Shown here: piece by piece, positions 36,028 to 44,185 of the stretch
Numbering within the stretch: position 1 is the stretch's first letter
Layout of the letters: every line of letters begins with the position of its first letter
NCBI GenBank assembly: GCA_031969655.1
Contig: DALYJX010000005.1
Location: forward strand, 33,018-97,017
Origin: Microseira sp003486305
Lineage (GTDB): Bacteria > Cyanobacteriota > Cyanobacteriia > Cyanobacteriales > Aerosakkonemataceae
DNA: 64,000 nt
Direction: 5' to 3'
The notes under the pieces: generated by a model
The model's database searches: none
Seen by the model: the letters and a program-made list of their open reading frames with translations, nothing else
Told to the model about the DNA's origin: nothing
Position numbers and translations under genes: made by a program

Positions 36028-36178
36028 TAACTCAAGTTGCTAGTTATGAGGTTAAGCGTTTTCGATCCCCCTAAATCCCCCTTAAAAAGGGGGACTTTGA
36101 ATCTGGTGCTAGCCCCCCTTGTGAAGGGGGGTTAGGGGGGATCGAACCAAGCATATTTGTAACTAGCAACTTGCGTTA
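36028..36178. mobile_element. MITE-like element with 19-bp terminal inverted repeats (copy 2)
   Basis: Ends taactcaagttgctagttat (36028-36047) and taactagcaacttgcgtta (36160-36178) match the copy at 17475-17612, and in both copies one arm reads ACTC and the other ACGC. Nested inside is a second palindrome (ttcgatccccct ... aggggggatcgaa, 36061-36146). Confidence 0.75.
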
Positions 36179-36195
36179 GTAGAATGGCATTAGGA

Positions 36196-36312
36196 TAAGC
36201 GAGGCAGAGCCTCGAAGATCTCGTTCTCCGGGCTTACGCCTGGGAACGAGTTATAGCCCGCGTAGGCGGGCTTTGTTTGTGTAGCCGCACCCTTAAGGGT
36301 GCGGCTGAAAAA
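36196..36312. repeat. Cluster of small palindromic repeats
   Basis: Three stacked palindromes: gaggcagagcctc, cgttctccgggcttacgcct(gggaacgag), and gcccgcgtaggcgggc followed by tttgtttgtgtagc and gcacccttaagggtgc. All recur elsewhere in the window (42318, 50442, 56524-56770, 39105-39215). Confidence 0.85.
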
Positions 36313-36322
36313 GCTACAAACA

Positions 36323-37234
36323 TTATCTTTCTTTGAGTTGTACGGTACGGTTTAATAAATTCATCAACAACGCAATAGTTAGACTAATTGCCAGATAGGT
36401 TACCATCAGCAACAGCATAACTTCAACCGCGCGACCTGTTTGATTAAAAGTCGTCGATGCGACAAAATAAAGATCGGGATAGCCGACTGCGATCGCTAAA
36501 CTAGAATTCTTCGCTAAATTCAAATATTGACTCGTCAGCGGCGGTACAATCACCCGCAATGCTTGGGGAAATATTATCAGTCGCATTGCTAATCCCGATT
36601 TAAAACCAAGTGCTTTCGCCGCCTCCCACTGTCCGCGCGGGACAGATTGAATCCCACCCCGCACAATTTCTGCAATAAATGCACCCGTATAAATCGTCAC
36701 ACCAACCAATAAAGCGGCTAATTCTGGCGAAAACTTGACGCCGGGAAGTTCCAATCCATTTTGGCTGAGGTAAATCAAGCCAAACAGGGAAATTTTATCT
36801 TCTACTTTTGGCAGACTCAAGAAAACTGCAAAGTACCAAAATAGCAATTGCAAAAGTAACGGCGTATTGCGGAATATTTCCACATAAATCAACGCCAATT
36901 TCCGCAATAACCAATTATCAGAAAGACGCGCTATCCCTGCGGTAATTCCTACTATTGTTGTTAGAATAATTCCCGCCACCATCACCCGCAGGGAATTCAG
37001 CAATCCGACTAACAAAGCACGCGCATAAGTATCGGAAGGTTGATAGGAGATCGGAGTTTCGCCTATATCAAAAGATGCTTGGGAATCGAGGAAGTTAAAT
37101 CCTAGTTGAATTCCCAACTGTTGCAAGTTGCGGCTGAGGTTACTCCACAATATTGCCACAACAACGATTGCTACCAATACAGCTAATACTTGAATAGCAA
37201 TCCGCCAAAATCTAATATCGCGCAATAATTTCAT
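36323..37234 (-). CDS. natG: Amino-acid ABC transporter permease (NatG/AapQ-like)
   Basis: 303-residue polytopic permease, partner of NatH. It has an N-terminal helix (residues 10-33), a periplasmic segment, and a HisQ-type core with the EAA loop VPRGQWEAAKALGFKSG near residue 200 and IFPQALRVIVPPLTSQYLNL. The gap of 324 bp to natH is filled by the MITE-like element and palindromes, while the gap to natF is a heptamer repeat. The operon has therefore been stretched by repeats. Confidence 0.85.
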   Translation of the reverse strand: MKLLRDIRFWRIAIQVLAVLVAIVVVAILWSNLSRNLQQLGIQLGFNFLDSQASFDIGETPISYQPSDTYARALLVGLLNSLRVMVAGIILTTIVGITAGIARLSDNWLLRKLALIYVEIFRNTPLLLQLLFWYFAVFLSLPKVEDKISLFGLIYLSQNGLELPGVKFSPELAALLVGVTIYTGAFIAEIVRGGIQSVPRGQWEAAKALGFKSGLAMRLIIFPQALRVIVPPLTSQYLNLAKNSSLAIAVGYPDLYFVASTTFNQTGRAVEVMLLLMVTYLAISLTIALLMNLLNRTVQLKER

Positions 37235-37366
37235 TTAGTAATTGGTAATTGGTAATTGGTAATTGGTAATAGCTAATTGCTAATTGCTAATTGTTAATTG
37301 TTAATTGCTAATTGTTGGCGCCATTTCTTCTATTAGCCATTAGCCATTAGCCATTAGCCATTAGCG
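37235..37366. repeat. Heptamer STRR clusters between natF and natG
   Basis: ggtaatt and taattgc units at 37237-37310 begin one or two bases from the natG start codon. Four attagcc units at 37332-37359 run into the natF stop codon (37361-37363). Confidence 0.9.
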
Positions 37367-38425
37367 AAATGGTGGAGAGTAAAGTAACCCGCCTTTATTC
37401 CAAAGATTGTTTTGACCGCGAGGTAGATTAAAAGGGGTTCCTGGACCAAGGTATCGATTGTAAACTTCGCCATAGTTGCCTACATGTTTAACAATTCTAA
37501 CCGCGAAGTCGTTAGTTAAACCCAGTCCTTCGCCTAAATTTCCTTCCTTACCTAAGAAGCGCTTGATATCTGGGTCGTTGCTTTTTTCAAAAGAGGCTAA
37601 ATTTTTTGAATTAATACCTAATTCTTCGGCATTGATTAATGCATAAATCGACCATTTCACCACATCAAACCAGCGGGAGTCACCATTCGTAACTGCGGGT
37701 GCTAGGGGTTCTTTTGATAGCACTTCATTGAGAATTACGTGATTTTGCGGCTGTGGTAAAGTGGTTTTGCGGGATAGTAATTGCGAACGATCTGATGTTA
37801 CTGCTTGACACCGACCTTGTGCATAAGTGGCATAGGCGGTATTGATGTCTTCAAACACAACTGGTTTATAAGGAATACCCCGCTTTCGCATTTGGTCGGC
37901 TAAATTTTGTTCGTTGGTCGTTCCTGTTTGGGTGCAGATAGCTTTGTCTTTTAAATCGTTGAGGGTTTTAATTCCGCTATCTTTTTTCACCATAATGCCC
38001 TGACCATCGTAAAATACTACGGGGGCAAATTCTAAACCTACAGAAGTATCGCGACTAATTGTCCAACTTGTATTGCGACTGAGGACATCGATTTCGCCTG
38101 TTTGTAAGGCGGTGAAGCGTTCTTTGGCGTTGAGATTGCGAAATTCTACTGCATCTGGATTATCGAATATGGCGGATGCGATCGCGCGACATACTTCCAC
38201 ATCCAATCCTTTATAATTGCCTTCTTTATCGACAAAACTAAACCCCGGTAATTCGCCGCTGACTCCACAAATTAGCTTACCGCGACTTTTTACCGTATCC
38301 AATCGACTTTTTCCCTGCACAGCTGTACCTCCAGTAGCAGAAGTCTGTCCCGACTGTCCGCTACAACCAGTGAGAGATAATAACAGGGGTAGAGTAAATA
38401 CTATCAGGAAGCCCCATTTACGCAT
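37361..38425 (-). CDS. natF: Amino-acid ABC transporter substrate-binding lipoprotein (NatF/AapJ-like)
   Basis: 354 residues with a lipoprotein signal (lipobox LTGC, Cys21) and a periplasmic binding protein type 2 fold: RLDTVKSRGKLICGVSGELP, FSFVDKEGNYKGLDVEVCRA, LNAKERFTALQTGEIDVLSR and DLKDKAICTQTGTTNEQN. The family binds general L-amino acids. It is the first gene of the natFGH series and probably follows the promoter at 38430-38555. Confidence 0.9.
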   Translation of the reverse strand: MRKWGFLIVFTLPLLLSLTGCSGQSGQTSATGGTAVQGKSRLDTVKSRGKLICGVSGELPGFSFVDKEGNYKGLDVEVCRAIASAIFDNPDAVEFRNLNAKERFTALQTGEIDVLSRNTSWTISRDTSVGLEFAPVVFYDGQGIMVKKDSGIKTLNDLKDKAICTQTGTTNEQNLADQMRKRGIPYKPVVFEDINTAYATYAQGRCQAVTSDRSQLLSRKTTLPQPQNHVILNEVLSKEPLAPAVTNGDSRWFDVVKWSIYALINAEELGINSKNLASFEKSNDPDIKRFLGKEGNLGEGLGLTNDFAVRIVKHVGNYGEVYNRYLGPGTPFNLPRGQNNLWNKGGLLYSPPFR

Positions 38426-38555
38426 ATATGCCTTTTACTTTCTCACAGAAAGTTGCTTTTAGCTTATTTGTTGCGCTATCAATTATATGCTTGCAGGGGG
38501 TGAGAGCGCTTGTATTTGTTTTGGGCATCCTTCGATAGGGTGATTTTTTTCACGC

Positions 38556-38765
38556 CTAGCGTTCTTCGGCGAGATCTCGGATTAAATTCAAGCGCGAGTA
38601 TAGGTAATTACTCACAGTGTCGGCTTCGTCATGGTTGAGCGATCGCTCGCTTTTTACCTGCTTCACCAACCAATCTACCAGGCTAGCGTCGTCTAGTCTT
38701 AATAAAACGTGGGATTGGGTAGTCTCAATTACAGACCAAAGTTGGCGTAACATCGTAGGAGTCAT
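38556..38765 (-). CDS. Small conserved cyanobacterial protein
   Basis: 69 residues, starting MTPTMLRQLWSVIETTQSHV and ending LIRDLAEER, mostly helical with no signal peptide or membrane span. It resembles short conserved proteins of cyanobacteria by size and composition, but I do not know a role. It lies 130 bp upstream of natF in the same direction. Confidence 0.6.
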   Translation of the reverse strand: MTPTMLRQLWSVIETTQSHVLLRLDDASLVDWLVKQVKSERSLNHDEADTVSNYLYSRLNLIRDLAEER

Positions 38766-39065
38766 ACGGCCTCTAGTTTATGATTGCTGCATAGTTTCAA
38801 GATACCCAATTGAGATCCTACTGAGTCTCAATACACACAAGTTGACACAATAATTACAAAATCCTTAATATTTTGACTAATAACTTGATTTGTGCTGTTT
38901 AATACATAGTTTGGACAATATATTTCTTAACATAATTTTGTTGTCCAAAAGGTTCGCATCTACCTGGGGATAGAGATTTGGGGATGAATTTGGCGTGTTG
39001 AGGTGCGATCGCAAATTTTTCAATAATAACGGACAACATGCCCATCCCACAAGAATTTGGAGGCT
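38766..39065. other. Intergenic region, no gene seen
   Basis: 300 bp of AT-rich sequence with a direct recurrence of ttgacac/tttgaca-like motifs near 38843 and 38870. Nothing coding is supported. Confidence 0.4.
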
Positions 39066-39261
39066 AGAAACCCGGTTTTTCTAACAATACCTTCGCCAAA
39101 ATCCGACACCCTAAAGGGTGTCGCTATACAAACCAAGGCTGCCTCGGCAGCCTGTAAAAATTTCAGCCTGCGAAGGCAGGCTTTGTTTGTGTAGCCACAC
39201 CCTTTAGGGTGTAGGCGTTGCGGAAAATTGGCGAAGGTATTATCTAACAAACCGGGTTTCT
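39066..39261. mobile_element. MITE-like element with about 34-bp terminal inverted repeats (copy 1)
   Basis: Left end agaaacccggttt ... taccttcgccaa (39066-39099) is inverted at 39228-39261, with mismatches only in the middle. The interior carries palindromes acaccctaaagggtgt and gcctgcgaaggcaggc and the phrase tttgtttgtgtagcc. A second copy lies at 39811-40009. No transposase. Confidence 0.8.
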
Positions 39262-39271
39262 GAGTGGATGT

Positions 39272-39580
39272 TTACTCCTCTAGCTTTGCCATCAGCTTTT
39301 CTAATTCCTCCTTCGCTTCTTTCGCAAATTGCACGCTTGTCAGCGTCGCTAGAGTTCCGCTTCCTGCTGTTAGACTTGCTTCGGATACTTTGTCTAAATA
39401 CAGCAATCCTACACCGCTTAATGTCACGATCGCAGATGCTGCCGTGACGCCAAATGCTAGATTAAATGTTAGACGGGCTTGGCGCAACAATTCTTGCACG
39501 ATTTCTGCTTTCATATTGCTATTGTCATCGTTGGATTGGGGTTGGTTGAAAGAGTTGTTCATGGTTGACTGACTTTTCAA
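39272..39580 (-). CDS. TRADD-N-associated two-transmembrane domain protein
   Basis: 102 residues: a polar Asn/Gln/Ser-rich start, a conserved helix KAEIVQELLRQARLTFNLAF, a transmembrane hairpin (about residues 42-62, then a second segment near GSGTLATLTSVQF) and a charged tail. This matches the cyanobacterial TRADD-N-associated 2TM domain as described in comparative work on bacterial conflict and apoptosis-like systems. The gene sits 10 bp from one MITE-like element and 230 bp from the other, and next to two STAND NTPase genes. A membrane-targeting effector role in a conflict system is inference. Confidence 0.7.
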   Translation of the reverse strand: MKSQSTMNNSFNQPQSNDDNSNMKAEIVQELLRQARLTFNLAFGVTAASAIVTLSGVGLLYLDKVSEASLTAGSGTLATLTSVQFAKEAKEELEKLMAKLEE

Positions 39581-39810
39581 ATGCGTTCTTTATCCTGTTC
39601 TACATCGAGCAAAAACGTAGCGTCTAGGGCAGATAGATTTGTTTTTTATTGAACCTCTGCCCTATAAATTAGGGCAGATAGGTGGAGTGGTAAAATTTAT
39701 CTGCCCTGGACAGGGAAATATAACTTCGGCTATATTTATTGACAATATGGGGGCTGCTGTCTCCAGTTCAATACACAAAGAGGGTGCTAAATTAAATCAG
39801 CTAAATAGTC
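39581..39810. repeat. Intergenic region with inverted repeats
   Basis: Holds ctgccctataaattagggcag and a weaker partner atctgccctggacagg around 39652-39720. No gene seen. Confidence 0.55.
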
Positions 39811-40009
39811 AGAAACCAGGTTTGTTAAACAACACCTTCGCCAATGCCCATGAAACACCCGCAGCATGGAATGCTGCGGCTACACAAACAAAGCCCACCT
39901 TCGTGGGCTGAAATCTTGTTAGCCCGCTACGCCTTGCTTTGTTTGTGTAGCCCCATGCTTTAGCATGGGGGTATTTTAACCAAGGTATTATTAAAGAAAC
40001 CTGGTTTCT
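39811..40009. mobile_element. MITE-like element with about 34-bp terminal inverted repeats (copy 2)
   Basis: Ends agaaaccaggtttgtta ... ccttcgccaa (39811-39844) and the inverted copy at 39977-40009 match copy 1. The interior carries palindromes gcagcatggaatgctgc, gcccaccttcgtgggc and catgctttagcatg. It ends 31 bp before the first STAND gene's ATG. Confidence 0.8.
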
Positions 40010-40040
40010 AAACGCATCGATTCACCGCTGAAAAATATCT

Positions 40041-42228
40041 ATGCTTCAATCTGATAAAGTTCAATCTAGTGCCGCTGGTAAAATTAAACTTAGAGAAGCT
40101 TATCAAGCAGCAAGTTTTACGATAGAAACACTTGCAACAGCAGCTAAGGTAAGTCAGGATACTGTTAAACGCTTGCTGGGAACAAAAGAATGCCCTAATG
40201 GGGTGGAACGATGGGCAGTTATTAATATTGCCAAGGTTTTGCAGATAGAACCTACAGCTATTGTCGATCCGCAAGATTGGTATCCGCAGCAGCTACCGCA
40301 GGAATTTAGATCGCTGATTGAAGAAAAAATTAGATACTTCTGCGGTCGTAAATTTGTGTTCGATAAATTTGACGAATTCGTCAATTCTAATCCCAATGGT
40401 TATTTTACCATTGTGGGAGATGCGGGGATGGGGAAAAGCGCGATCGCAGCTAACTATGTTACTTCTGTTCGCCGCTGTCCTTGTTATTTCAATATTCTCG
40501 CAGAAGGTCGCAATCGAGCGGAATTGTTTTTAGATTCTATCCGCCAACAATTGATTAATTTTTACGATTTGTCCGACGCAGGAACGGCAGATTTACCTAC
40601 CTTACTTGCAAAAGTTAGCCAAAAATTTCCTGATGAACGCATCATTATTGTGATCGATGCTTTGGATGAAGTTGAGCAAGAAGCTGGGGCGTAAAATATT
40701 TTATATTTACCTAAAACCCTGCCGTCCAAGGTGTATTTTTTGCTGACGCGGCGACCTTATGACCCTGATAAGAAGCGATTGTTTACTGAAGTTACCCAGT
40801 GGGAATTAGATTTAAGCAGCAGGGATTATTTTGATTTGAATCGGGCGGATATTAAAGACTATATTCGCTTCTTTATCTACGACGACTCGGAATATAAAGA
40901 GGCGCTGAAAAAGTGGATCGATAACCGCCAGATTTCTGCGGATACTTTTGTCGAGCAGGTGGCGCAAAAGAGCGAAAATAATTTTATGTACCTGCGCTAC
41001 GTTTTGCCGGGAATTGCACGGGGGTTTTATGATGACCTGAGTTTAGCCCAATTACCCGATGGTCTGAAAGACTATTATCAAACTCATTGGGTGCGGATGG
41101 GGATGGATACTGCACCTAACGAATTGATGGTTGTGGTTTTATTTATCTTAAAAGAAGTTGGGTTCCCGATTTCTTGCCAGATGATTGCTGAGATTGCTAA
41201 ACAGGATGAATATGAAGTGCAAAGCGTTTTAGATCGGTGGATTGAATATTTGAAACCACAGCAAAATGATGGCGATACCTGCTACAACTTTTATCATGCC
41301 AGTTTCCTAGACTTCCTGAAAGCCAAAAAAGAGCTAAATAAAAATCGTAAGTTATTTAAAGATGTGAATCAAAGCATTGTGGACTACTGGGAAAAACAGA
41401 TGCAGCAAGAGGACAAAAAAGATGCAGAAGATTGCTAAGTCCTACCAGCAAAAAGCCTATTTAGGCAGGTTTCCCTATAATTTGGTTGAGTCGGGCAATT
41501 TAGCCAAATATTACAAATGCTTGACAAATTTTGATTTCCTGGCTGCAAAGGTGAACCATCCTGAGTTGGGCGTGCAAGCGCTGATTGAGGATTACGATTT
41601 GATTGATGATGCAGAATTATTGACGCACCCAGAATATAACGAAGAGAGAGTCAAGTCGCTGAAATTGATTCAAGGGGCGCTGCGGTTATCGGCGCATATT
41701 TTAGCCCAGGATTCGACGCAACTGGTAGAGCAATTGTGGGGGCGTTTGCTGTATTTTGAAATGCCGGAAATTCAAGCATTGCTAGAAGCGGCGAGGCAGA
41801 GTAAAACCGTTTGGTTGCGCGCTTTAACACCTAATTTAACTCCCCCTGGTGGGCGCTTGATTCGTACCCTCACTGGTCATAGTGACTGCGTAAATGCAGT
41901 CGCGATCGCCAACGATGGCAAGCTGGCTATTTCTGGGTCAGATGATTGCACGCTGAAAGTCTGGAACTTAGTAGAAGGAAAAGAACTTTTTACCCTCACT
42001 GGTCATCGTAGCTCTGTAAATGCAGTCGCGATCGCCAACGATGGCAAGCTGGCTATTTCTGGGTCAGGTGATAGGACGCTGAAAGTCTGGAATTTGGCAA
42101 CACGAGAAGTTATTGCCAGTTTCGTTGGCGAGAGTCCGATATTATGCTGTGCCGTTACGCCGGATGGTCTTACAATTGTTGCCGGTGAAAGATCAGGGCG
42201 AGTGCATTTTCTGCGACTGGAATGTTAG
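40041..42228 (+). pseudogene. STAND/NACHT-type NTPase with N-terminal HTH and C-terminal WD40 repeats, broken by a stop and a frameshift
   Basis: Three segments reconstruct one protein of about 725 residues. Segment 1 (40041-40694) has an HTH-like domain (residues 27-66, LATAAKVSQDTVKRLL), Walker A GDAGMGKS (126-133) and Walker B IIIVIDALDE (201-210), then an in-frame TAA at 40692-40694. The same frame continues as NILYLPKTLPSKVYFLLTRR to 41438. A +1 shift around the A6 run at 41415-41420, or a fresh ATG at 41422, leads to 42228 with three WD40 repeats, two nearly identical. Without the stop the join is seamless, so it is a recent lesion, an assembly error or a recoded gene. STAND proteins act as inflammasome-like defence switches or regulators. 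Confidence 0.8.
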
Positions 42229-42317
42229 CAGCAATTGATGGGATTGCGATTAAGTCAACTTTGGCTGATGAAAAGAACAGTAGGATGGAACTCAGATCTT
42301 GCACCATTCTCAATAAT

Positions 42318-42366
42318 CCGGAGGCGGAGCCTCCAAACCCTCGTTCCCAGGTTGAACCTGGGAACG
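42318..42366. repeat. Palindromic REP unit
   Basis: ggaggcggagcctcc followed by cgttcccaggttgaacct(gggaacg), two stacked palindromes of the dispersed family. Confidence 0.85.
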
Positions 42367-42493
42367 AGAAACGAGAATAGTGGGCTGCTGCCTCTAGTTG
42401 CAAATGGTTCAAGATCTGAGATGGAACAAAGCGATCGCATTTCCTGAATCGGGTGATGGTGTGCGATCGCCTGATAATCAAATTCCGTTGAAT

Positions 42494-42855
42494 GTAGGGG
42501 CACGGCATCGATAACATCGTGACGTTACCCGAAATATCCAACTTGCCATGCCCCCAACACGCACAAACGCCAGGGAGAAATCTATCAATGCGTATATCCT
42601 GACCATGTTATCGATACATTCTGGGGGCACGGCAATCAAAACATAATCGCTTTTTGTCCGATGTTATTGATGCCGTGCCCCTACATTTCAAATTATTTTT
42701 GCCATGCCCCCAACACACACAAACGCCAGGGAGAAATCTATCAATGCGTATATCCTGACCATGTTATCGATACATTCTGGGGGCACGGCAATCAAAACAT
42801 AATCGCTTTTTGTCCGATGTTATTGATGCCGTGCCCCTACATTTCAAATTATTTT
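42494..42855. repeat. Two 156-bp tandem repeats with GGGCACGGCA palindromic arms
   Basis: Units at 42544-42699 and 42700-42855 are almost identical. Each has gggcacggca and tgccgtgccc arms, the same core as in the minisatellite at 9983-10570. A solitary partial copy precedes at about 42494. No gene is supported between 42229 and 43023. Confidence 0.88.
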
Positions 42856-43023
42856 TGCCAGCAACTTGGGCTAGGTGAGGTTGTGCAATTTCCGCTTAAA
42901 TCAACTTTGGCTAATTCCCCGCCGAAATTCTCGCGCCGCTTCCACCTGAATGGATGAAACGTCGATCCTTGGATTTATCTAGAGTTTGATTCATAGCGAT
43001 GTTCTCTGGTTTGGTTTACAATT

Positions 43024-44127
43024 TTGGTGCAAGAAGTAATTCCTAAAATTATTATCAACTTTCCCCGCTCATCCTGCATGAATTCAAAACCTATAACTCG
43101 GATCGCAATAAATTCTAGAGGTCATCCGCCAGAATTTGAGCAAGTCATTCGAGAAAAGAGCGCAAATTTTGTCGGTCGCGAGTTTGTTTTTGCGGCTATC
43201 AATGACTTTTTGGCACGGGAGAATCGCGGCTATTTCACCCTCGTCGGCGCACCCGGTAGCGGCAAAAGTGCCATCCTCGCCAAATATGTCACCGAAAATC
43301 CCGATGTTGTCTATTACAATGCCCAAATTGAGGGTAAAAATCAAGTTGACCAATTTCTAATTGCTATCTGCAACCAATTAATCAACGATTACCCTCTCGG
43401 TTATACATCTCTCCCCGATAACGTCACAGATGGCAGTTGGTTTCTGTCTCTTTTATTGCAAAAGATCGGTGAATAACTGGAACCAAATCAACGTTTGATT
43501 ATTGCGATTGATGCTCTAAATGCGATCGATCCACGGAGTCAAACTCCTGGTTCAAATTTGTTTTATCTGCCCCGATATCTGCGCGATCGCGTTTATTTTC
43601 TCCTCACTCGCCGACCTTTTTTGCGGGATAAATCTGGTTTGTTAATTGAAACGCCGTCTCAAGTTTTTGATTTAGATGCGTTTCCCAAACAAAATCGGGA
43701 AGATGTGCAGAAATATATCGATAATAATCTCAAGCCGTTGGAGCAAAAATTGTTTGATAATATTGCAGATTTATGCGAGAATAATTTTATGTATTTGAAG
43801 GGGATGGGGGATGCGATCGCTCTCCCATTAAATCAGATCCCAGACACCTTAAAAGCATACTATCAACAACATTGGCAGAAAATGAAAGGTGAGGAATTAT
43901 CTGCTGTTGAATTAGGCGTACTTCAGACACTCATCGCCATGCCATCAATGGAAAAAGACGGAATATCGGCACAATTAATTGCCGAAACAATTGATGAAGA
44001 TGAATATGAAATCGAGGAAGTTTTGGAAAATTGGTATGAGTTCTTAGTTAAAATAGAAATAAATGGAGAAGTTTGTTACAGCATCTATCATTCCAGCTTT
44101 CGCGACTGGTTAAGTCAGCTGCTGTAG
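43024..44127 (+). pseudogene. Second STAND/NACHT-type NTPase, broken by one in-frame TAA
   Basis: A paralogue of the preceding NTPase without the HTH and WD40 parts (about 367 residues). It has Walker A GAPGSGKS at residues 75-82, then QKIGE, an in-frame TAA (43474-43476), and the same frame continuing LEPNQRLIIAIDALNAID (Walker B) through YFLLTRRPF to the YSIYHSSFRDWL end that matches YNFYHASFLDFL of the first gene. A TTG at 43024 or an ATG at 43078 could start it. A Gln codon changed by one base would give this stop. It ends abruptly where the paralogue continues, so it may also be C-terminally truncated. Confidence 0.78.
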
Positions 44128-44185
44128 GGTGCGTTAGCGACAGCGTAACGCACCATCGCACCCTATTTGTTCGCACCTCGCACGT

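Noticed and set aside
41415..41421. A AAA AAG slippery site as programmed -1 frameshift
   Set aside because: The change needed is from the upstream frame to the +1 frame, and the codon phase does not place the heptamer correctly for a -1 shift. An indel in the A run or a new start at 41422 is simpler.
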